Assembly (NCBI GenBank): GCA_022615215.1 | Contig: JAKEHD010000780.1 | Location: 1 to 9,820, forward strand | DNA: 9,820 nucleotides | Direction: 5' to 3' | Origin: Blastocatellia bacterium | Lineage (GTDB): Bacteria > Acidobacteriota > Blastocatellia > UBA7656 | Shown: one piece after another, positions 5,639 through 9,820 of the stretch | Position numbering within the stretch: the stretch's first letter is position 1 | How the letters are laid out: every line of letters begins with the position of its first letter | Made by a program: the position numbers and the translations under genes | The notes under the pieces: generated by a model | The model's database searches: none | Told to the model about the DNA's origin: nothing | Seen by the model: the letters and a program-made list of their open reading frames with translations, nothing else

Positions 5639-6484
5639 ATGAAGACCTGTCCTAAATGTGGAGCAGAAAATCTACAAACGGCCGTATCGTGCCGTTTGTG
5701 CGCCGTACCGCTTGAAGAGTCGGAACCTGGGCCTTCGGCAACCGCGAAGTGCCCGGCCTGCCATGTGGAAAACGAGCCGGGCTGGCTGTTTTGCCAGCAA
5801 TGCGGAAATCGTCTGGAGGAAGTCAATCGGCCGATTTCCACTCAAAGACCGCCTTACCAGGAAGTCGACATGCGGACACGCATCGATACGCCGGGGGGGA
5901 CCGCTTTCAATCAGACGGTTTCGGACCAGAACCAGGCCGTATCTCCTTCCGGCGCTTCCGCGCCGCCCCGCGAGAAGGCCGTGCCTCCCGAACCTCCCCC
6001 GCGACCCGAACAACGACCCGCAGAGCCTTCACCGCTCTCGACCAACGTGGACCATGACCGCGACCGCGACACACACATAGTCTGCGATTCATGCGGGGCC
6101 GTACAACTCGACGGCGGGCTTTTCTGCACCACTTGCGGCGAAGAGCTTTCGGCCCTCGCTCTTGCCAGAAAGCGTTCGCGCGAGCCTCGGAGAGCGATCC
6201 CTTCGCTTACGCTGATAACCGAAGGCGGGCAGGACGGGCGAGTCTACAAGCTCGACCGCGAAGACACGATCATCGGAAGGAGCGAAGGCGAGATAACCTT
6301 CCCTCACGACGGATTCATGTCGGGCCGCCACGCGCGCATAATAGAGCGCGAGGGGCGATATTTTCTTGTCGATGAAAACAGCCGCAACGGAACCTTCATC
6401 CGCATCAATTCGGAGGTGACGCTTGAGACCGACGACCGTATACTCATAGGCAAACAGATATTCCAGCTCGTGATAGAGAAATAA
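5639..6484 (+). CDS. Triple zinc-ribbon FHA-domain protein
   Basis: A soluble 281-residue protein with three short CxxC-x10-CxxC zinc ribbons and one forkhead-associated domain. The ribbons are at Cys4/7/18/21, Cys38/41/52/55 and Cys149/152/163/166. Residues 62-146 form a Pro- and charge-rich, probably flexible linker. The FHA domain spans about 190-281, with the phosphothreonine-binding landmarks Gly213-Arg214, SGRH (228-231) and NGT (250-252) all in place, so binding to phosphothreonine peptides is expected. Partners would be substrates of Ser/Thr kinases, none of which is encoded here. No membrane segment or signal peptide is visible. The ATG at 5639 is chosen over the TTG directly before it (5636); neither has a clear ribosome-binding site. 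A heptamer array starts six bases after the stop. Confidence 0.9.
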   Translation: MKTCPKCGAENLQTAVSCRLCAVPLEESEPGPSATAKCPACHVENEPGWLFCQQCGNRLEEVNRPISTQRPPYQEVDMRTRIDTPGGTAFNQTVSDQNQAVSPSGASAPPREKAVPPEPPPRPEQRPAEPSPLSTNVDHDRDRDTHIVCDSCGAVQLDGGLFCTTCGEELSALALARKRSREPRRAIPSLTLITEGGQDGRVYKLDREDTIIGRSEGEITFPHDGFMSGRHARIIEREGRYFLVDENSRNGTFIRINSEVTLETDDRILIGKQIFQLVIEK

Positions 6485-6490
6485 TCCGAA

Positions 6491-6588
6491 TCAGCCGTCA
6501 GCCGTCAGCCGTCAGCCATCAGCCATCAGTGGTCGGTGGTCGGTAGTCCGCTATTAATGCTGATAGCTGAAGACTGATAGCTGATAGC
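6491..6588. repeat. Heptamer tandem arrays in both orientations
   Basis: Eight uninterrupted 7-base units run from 6491 to 6546: TCAGCCG three times, TCAGCCA twice, then TCAGTGG, TCGGTGG and TCGGTAG. At 6561-6588 four more units (TGATAGC, TGAAGAC, TGATAGC, TGATAGC) run as reverse complements of the TCAGCTA type seen at 3834-3861. The two halves are partly complementary and can form an imperfect hairpin between the FHA gene and hslV. Confidence 0.85.
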
Positions 6589-6604
6589 TGGCCTGACGAC
6601 TTTC

Positions 6605-6633
6605 TTGACAAGGCCGGAGTGCGCGATTATAGT
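6605..6633 (+). promoter_or_regulatory. Near-consensus promoter of hslV
   Basis: TTGACA (6605-6610) is a perfect -35 box and TATAGT (6628-6633) matches the -10 consensus at 5 of 6 positions, with a 17-base spacer. Only eight bases separate the -10 box from the ATG at 6642, so transcription should begin at or within one or two bases of the start codon. Confidence 0.75.
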
Positions 6634-6641
6634 CGCCTTCT

Positions 6642-7205
6642 ATGCGGAAGAATAAAGATCGCAGCCCCGGACGACCGCGCGTTCGCAGCACGACCATACT
6701 CTGCGTGCGCAGAGACAGCCGCGTCGCGGTCGCAGGCGACGGACAGGTAACGCTCGATAAAACCGTTATGAAAGGGGGCGCGCGAAAGGTCCGCCGCCTC
6801 TATAACGACAAGATCATCGCCGGATTTGCAGGCTCTACCGCCGATGCCTTCACGCTCTTCACCCGCTTCGAAGCCAAGCTCGAACAGTATCACGGCCAAC
6901 TGCAACGCGCTGCCGTAGAACTCGGCAAAGAGTGGCGCACGGACAAATACCTGCGCCACCTCGAAGCTCTGCTCATCGTTGCAGACGAAACCACATCACT
7001 GCTTATTTCAGGCGGGGGCGACGTTATAGAGCCGGACGACGGGGTTATGGCCATAGGCTCAGGCGGACCTTATGCAACGGCCGCAGCCCGCGCCCTCCTT
7101 CGCCACACCGAATTGTCAGCAAAAGAGATCGCCATCGAGGCGATGAAGATCGCCGCCGAGATTTGCATATATACAAATTCGAATTTGATCATCGAAGAGA
7201 TTTAA
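6642..7205 (+). CDS. hslV: ATP-dependent protease peptidase subunit HslV
   Basis: The proteolytic subunit of HslUV (ClpYQ), a proteasome-like cytosolic threonine protease of two stacked hexamer rings that degrades unfolded or regulatory proteins fed by the HslU ATPase. The 187 residues align along the whole family. The catalytic Thr is Thr17, in RSTTILCV; Asp33 and Lys49 then fall at mature positions 17 and 33, exactly as in characterised HslV. VRRLYNDKIIAGFAGSTADA, EWRTDKYLRHLEALLIVAD and AIGSGGPYATAAARALL are typical. A basic 16-residue pro-sequence precedes Thr17; most HslV proteins have only one Met or a few residues there. No other start codon exists in the frame, there is no ribosome-binding site, and the promoter implies a leaderless mRNA. 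hslU, often the next gene, is absent here. Confidence 0.95.
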   Translation: MRKNKDRSPGRPRVRSTTILCVRRDSRVAVAGDGQVTLDKTVMKGGARKVRRLYNDKIIAGFAGSTADAFTLFTRFEAKLEQYHGQLQRAAVELGKEWRTDKYLRHLEALLIVADETTSLLISGGGDVIEPDDGVMAIGSGGPYATAAARALLRHTELSAKEIAIEAMKIAAEICIYTNSNLIIEEI

Positions 7206-7226
7206 CTCACCCCGCAGAAGCTCTGA

Positions 7227-7264
7227 GCTTTGGAGCGCCGTGACAGGCCGCAGCACTCCAAAGC
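7227..7264. terminator. Stem-loop between convergent genes
   Basis: GCTTTGGAGCGC (7227-7238) is mirrored by GCACTCCAAAGC (7253-7264), 11 of 12 positions pairing, around a 14-base loop. A smaller palindrome AAGCTC-T-GAGCTT (7218-7230) overlaps it. It lies 21 bases after the hslV stop and before the convergent FG-GAP gene, where a bidirectional terminator is expected. There is no T-run, so it could instead be another dispersed palindromic repeat. Confidence 0.5.
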
Positions 7265-7342
7265 CTTCAGCTACCCCACGCTGATATGCAAGCCGCCATA
7301 TTATGATGCCCTCTTACGGGCCTGCTTCCATCCGGCATCGCT

Positions 7343-8702
7343 CTACGGACTCGGACAGTTGCAGGTGTTGTCGGTTATATCGCTGTCCGAGATCAGGCAG
7401 GGGAATGAATTGAGCGGCGACTGCACAGCAGCGCTTCCCCGCGTTTGATTCATGAAGATGAACGCCTGCACTCTCCGTGTAGGTGTGAAATGCGTTAGGC
7501 TTATGACACCATTCTTGATGCCGATAGCGCCTTTGCCCGTAAAGGTCTGGCCTCCGCAACAGACCCGATATGTGCCCTTGAGCGGTCCCGTCGTTATCAA
7601 AAGTATGGAGTTAGCGGGGTTAGAGTCGTCCTTGATGCAAACGTCGAAGGCGGTGGCTGCGGGAGTGAACAGGTAGGCTGCTCCTGCATCCAAACCACCC
7701 GTGTCTTCACCGCGAGCGCCGACTATTGCAGTATCTCCGCTGATTGACACAGAGATGCCGAATTCGTCACCGGCCTCGCGGTCGGATGCCTGAATCTTGG
7801 TCACCTCTGTGTCTATCACAGGGTCTATCGTCAGCGGATAGACCGCTCCCTCTTCTTCTACCTCTATGCTCACTCTCCGGCCTCTCACAACCATCTCCGC
7901 TCGAAGCTCTCTTTCCTCTGCGTCCCATACCTTCAACCCGCTGTAGCGCAACGCGACCTTCCCCGATTCGTCTCGCATCACTACACGGCTTCCATCGTCT
8001 GTAGCTTCGAGCCTGAGATCGCCCCTCACTTCCATTGCAATCCGCAATCGCTCTCCAGGCTGACCCTCTCCCGGTCGCTCTGAGATAGTGAATCCCTGCT
8101 CAAGACCATCGGGGCGGTTGACGTACCACTCTATGCAGGGGTGCAGGGGTGGTCGGGACGCCGACTGCGGTTCCGTGCGGGGGTGAAAGGGTTCTGACTT
8201 CACTGCCTCTATGGCTCCCCTGCTCCCCTGCTCCTCTGCTCCCTAGCTCTCTTGCTATTTCGACTCGATTGCCATCGGTTGTGAGTCTGCCAGACAGGAC
8301 CGCGATCTGCCGATTGCCGTAGCCGTAGCTGAGAAGTCGCATACTCATCTCCGCCCTCTCGCCTTCTTTGTCGCTTAGGACCAGGTTCACACCGTCAGGG
8401 CCGAACTTCGTGCTGTAGCCCTGAGCGGGGTTGTCTGCATAAAAAGCCGCGACTGCTTGTCGGCTCTCAGGCGTTTGGTAGACCTTGTAGCGGGCTGCTT
8501 TCATAGCTTCAGCAAGCGATGAATATAAGCCCTGTTGTTTGAGGTAGGAGACAGCCTTCTCACCCTGAAGCGAGGGCAGGCCATCGCGTGAAGTAGAATA
8601 CTCGTTGCCGGATGCGAGAAATACCATGGCGCAACAGGCAGCGATGACGGCTGTGATCGACAGGTAACGAAACAATGTGTGGCGACGAAGATTTTCAGTC
8701 AT
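7343..8702 (-). pseudogene. Secreted FG-GAP-repeat protein, frameshifted
   Basis: Two overlapping frames together make one gene. The upstream frame starts at ATG 8702, with AAGGAGAG eight bases before it, and encodes a signal peptide (hydrophobic stretch LSITAVIAACCAMVFLASG), then about 120 residues including YSTKFGPDGVNLVLSD, ending in the wrong frame at 8100. The downstream frame continues with IEWYVNRPDGLEQGFTI, VALRYSGLKVWDAEE and VYPLTIDPVIDTEVTKI, a pairing typical of the region before FG-GAP propellers, followed by a single FG-GAP repeat (FGISVSISGDTAIVGARGED). It then jumps to a Cys-rich 100-residue module (7648-7346) with VCCGGQTFTGKG and ending DNTCNC. The shift lies between 8243 and 8113, near octamer repeats; one extra base in the C5 run at 8179-8183 would explain it. 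An alternative start is the ATG at 8756. Role unknown; cell-surface or exported. Confidence 0.75.
8134..8253. repeat. Inverted octamer repeats inside the FG-GAP gene
   Basis: TGCAGGGG occurs twice in tandem at 8134-8149. Five 8-base units of the GCTCCCCT type run from 8214 to 8253, with the first two identical. The two sets are inverted copies: a 15-base core matches at 14 positions. They bracket the segment in which the reading frame changes and which has no similarity to the flanking domain, so this looks like an inserted repeat element. Confidence 0.65.
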
Positions 8703-8865
8703 GATGTATACTCTCCTTGAAAGTAAGATCCGACGAGCCGCAGGACGCACACGCATAAAGATTTCCTTCTTGGTTGAGCCGCTACGGGTGATGGAAGACT
8801 TCCGCCAGGCACCTCTAGCCAAGCATAAACTTCTTTACTTATGCGGCGCATGCGTTTTCATAGTT

Positions 8866-8901
8866 TCAGGGCGTCGCTCGAAGGGTATTAATCTTTCTCA
8901 C
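8866..8901 (-). CDS. Possible 11-codon ORF, leader or gene remnant
   Basis: A GTG at 8901 has AAGGAGAGG (8906-8914) just upstream and opens an 11-codon frame, VRKINTLRATP, ending in TGA at 8866. The ribosome-binding site is among the best in the window, yet the frame is very short. It lies 163 bases before the FG-GAP start, so it could be a leader peptide or the surviving start of a lost gene. No function is recognised. Confidence 0.2.
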   Translation of the reverse strand: MRKINTLRATP

Positions 8902-9072
8902 GACACCTCTCCTTCTCTTGTGGTTCCTTAATGGCGATGATCGAAATGAATCGGTCACCGGGTCGCGCACAGTTAGCATCGGTCTAGCGACCAATGGCTC
9001 TCTTACCGGACATCGTACAGGTTCAACGGGTCGCGATAGGGATCGCCTGAGTCGATACCCCATCGGTTTCCG
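8902..9072. other. Gene-free stretch between two damaged genes
   Basis: Together with 8703-8865 this makes a region of about 370 bases without a recognisable gene apart from the possible 11-codon frame. Frames on both strands are short and match no family I know. It contains the GGGTCGCG octamer twice (8960-8967 and 9028-9035) and a short palindrome ATGCG-G-CGCAT at 8841-8851. It may be residue of the deleted part of the propeller gene, but no sequence trace of that protein is visible here. Confidence 0.4.
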
Positions 9073-9471
9073 CTACAGATTAGCCCTATGCGTTCCCCGT
9101 TTGCAAGCATGTTTATGCGTTTTTTGAGAGTGATTGAATCGGCATACCCCGTTGCCGTTGGTTGCTGCCCAATAATTGCCATCGCGAGTTTCGAGGAAAT
9201 CATTAAAGATTGAAAACGCCAGCCCCTCTTCCAGCCCGAAGGTGAAGAAATTCTGCCCGTCGAATCGGCTCAATCCATTGGTCGTGCAGAACCAGAGAAA
9301 CCCTTGAGAATCGCGAACGATGCTCTGAACGCGGTTGTGAGCGAGGCCGTCTTCCGATGTGTAAATCTTGATGGGGAGGAGTTCCGCCCTCGCAATGCCT
9401 GAGACAGAAAAGAGCAGTGCGAGCAGAATCGCAATCGAGCAGCCTGTAGTCTGTTGCTTGCTTCCGAACAT
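9073..9471 (-). pseudogene. Truncated two-component-regulator propeller protein (N-terminal fragment)
   Basis: The 132-residue frame starts with a clear signal peptide (SIAILLALLFSVSGIARA, probable cleavage after Ala29) and continues with the first propeller repeats: LPIKIYTSEDGLAHNRVQSI, DSQGFLWFCTTNGLSRFDG and DGNYWAATNGNGVCRFN. This is the standard opening of large periplasmic sensors of the Reg_prop type, which usually run 700-1100 residues and continue into a membrane helix and a kinase or DNA-binding domain. Similarity stops at residue 113 (about 9133); the last 19 residues are basic and unrelated. The start has GGAGGA at 9479-9484, seven bases upstream, and a perfect TATAAT (minus strand, 9535-9530) lies further up without a good -35. 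Expression and secretion of the stub are possible, but sensing and signalling are lost. Confidence 0.8.
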
Positions 9472-9710
9472 CCGCGCATCCTCCGCAGGCTGGAATCAGT
9501 GCCGAGAGCCTTCGTCAGAGCCGGATGCCATTATAACGATTTTCAACTTTTTATGCCCGGCCCATTACCGCAAGAGTTCTAACCGGCCCGTCGCACTCAC
9601 AGAAAAAATTCCTTCGCGCCTGCGGCTCTTTACTACCTCATTACGCTAATGTAGGATATTTGCTTGTCATATAGGTGATATGCCGGTCATATCATCAGCT
9701 TAAAGGATTG

Positions 9711-9820
9711 ATGTCAACCACCGCCCCCTAAAGGAGGCGGCTTGCGATGAGGGTAGCAACTGAGTCTTAGGACGTGGGGTTGACGCGGACTTTGAGAAGT
9801 GGGAGTCGAAAGACGAAATA
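9711..9820 (+). ncRNA. Structured RNA at the end of a probable IscB/HEARO- or IS200/IS605-type element
   Basis: GTCAACC (9713-9719) pairs with GGTTGAC (9778-9784) and encloses a GC-rich hairpin (CCGCC/GGCGG, 9721-9740, loop region CTAAA). Further hairpins follow: GTC-TTAG-GAC (9764-9773), ACTT-TGAG-AAGT (9789-9800) and GTC-GAAA-GAC (9805-9814), the last with a GNRA tetraloop on the plus strand. This resembles the omega RNA that precedes IscB genes (HEARO), in which case the protein gene lies to the right on the plus strand. Alternatively, read on the minus strand the first hairpin becomes an 8-bp stem with a UUUA loop followed by GGUUGAC, like the right end of tnpB elements. The protein gene is outside the window. 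Direct GTCATAT repeats lie upstream at 9666-9672 and 9686-9692. Confidence 0.45.

Noticed and set aside
5464..5841. A 125-codon minus-strand frame containing SPRRHRGTE
   Set aside because: The motif is the translated hairpin repeat, and the frame overlaps the start of the FHA gene antisense.
8918..9127. A 69-codon plus-strand frame in the gap between the two damaged genes
   Set aside because: Low-complexity Gly/Arg/Ser content, no ribosome-binding site, and it runs into the antisense of the propeller fragment.

Overview
The window reads as chromosomal DNA from a GC-rich free-living bacterium. The set of an HslV protease with a pro-sequence, an FG-GAP protein carrying a Cys-rich C-terminal module, a two-component-type propeller sensor and short palindromic intergenic repeats is what I would expect from Acidobacteriota (Blastocatellia-like). 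That assignment is inference from gene content only; there is no rRNA, tRNA or other taxonomic marker here.

Layout. Positions 1-318 hold a heptamer repeat and a promoter with a perfect palindrome over its -10 box. Next is a type II toxin-antitoxin pair (+): an intact ribbon-helix-helix antitoxin (319-582) overlapping a ParE/RelE toxin (579-869) that is interrupted by an in-frame TAG. On the minus strand pncB (3141-1669) and pncA (1529-924) form a two-gene NAD salvage unit: nicotinamide is deamidated by PncA and the nicotinate is converted to NaMN by PncB. A divergent control region of about 230 bp separates pncB from a plus-strand series: a YbgC-like acyl-CoA thioesterase, a class IV PLP aminotransferase/lyase, a CoA-binding-domain protein, a triple zinc-ribbon FHA protein and hslV. 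hslV has a near-consensus promoter so close to the start codon that the transcript should be leaderless.

From 7206 to the end the region looks decayed and mobile. It holds a frameshifted secreted FG-GAP gene (minus), a two-component-regulator propeller gene cut to its N-terminus (minus), and at the right edge a densely folded sequence that resembles the RNA of an IscB/HEARO or IS200/IS605-type element whose protein gene would lie beyond the window.

The most distinctive feature is the density of short repeats. Period-7 arrays lie at 1-63, 3831-3952 and 6491-6588, a period-8 array lies inside the FG-GAP gene, and three hairpin repeats lie at 1605-1690, 5480-5604 and 7227-7264. Several touch genes: one supplies the last codons and stop of pncB, one sits at the frameshift of the FG-GAP gene, and one looks like a small transposed element with 12-bp flanking direct repeats. 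I found no CRISPR array, tRNA or rRNA.
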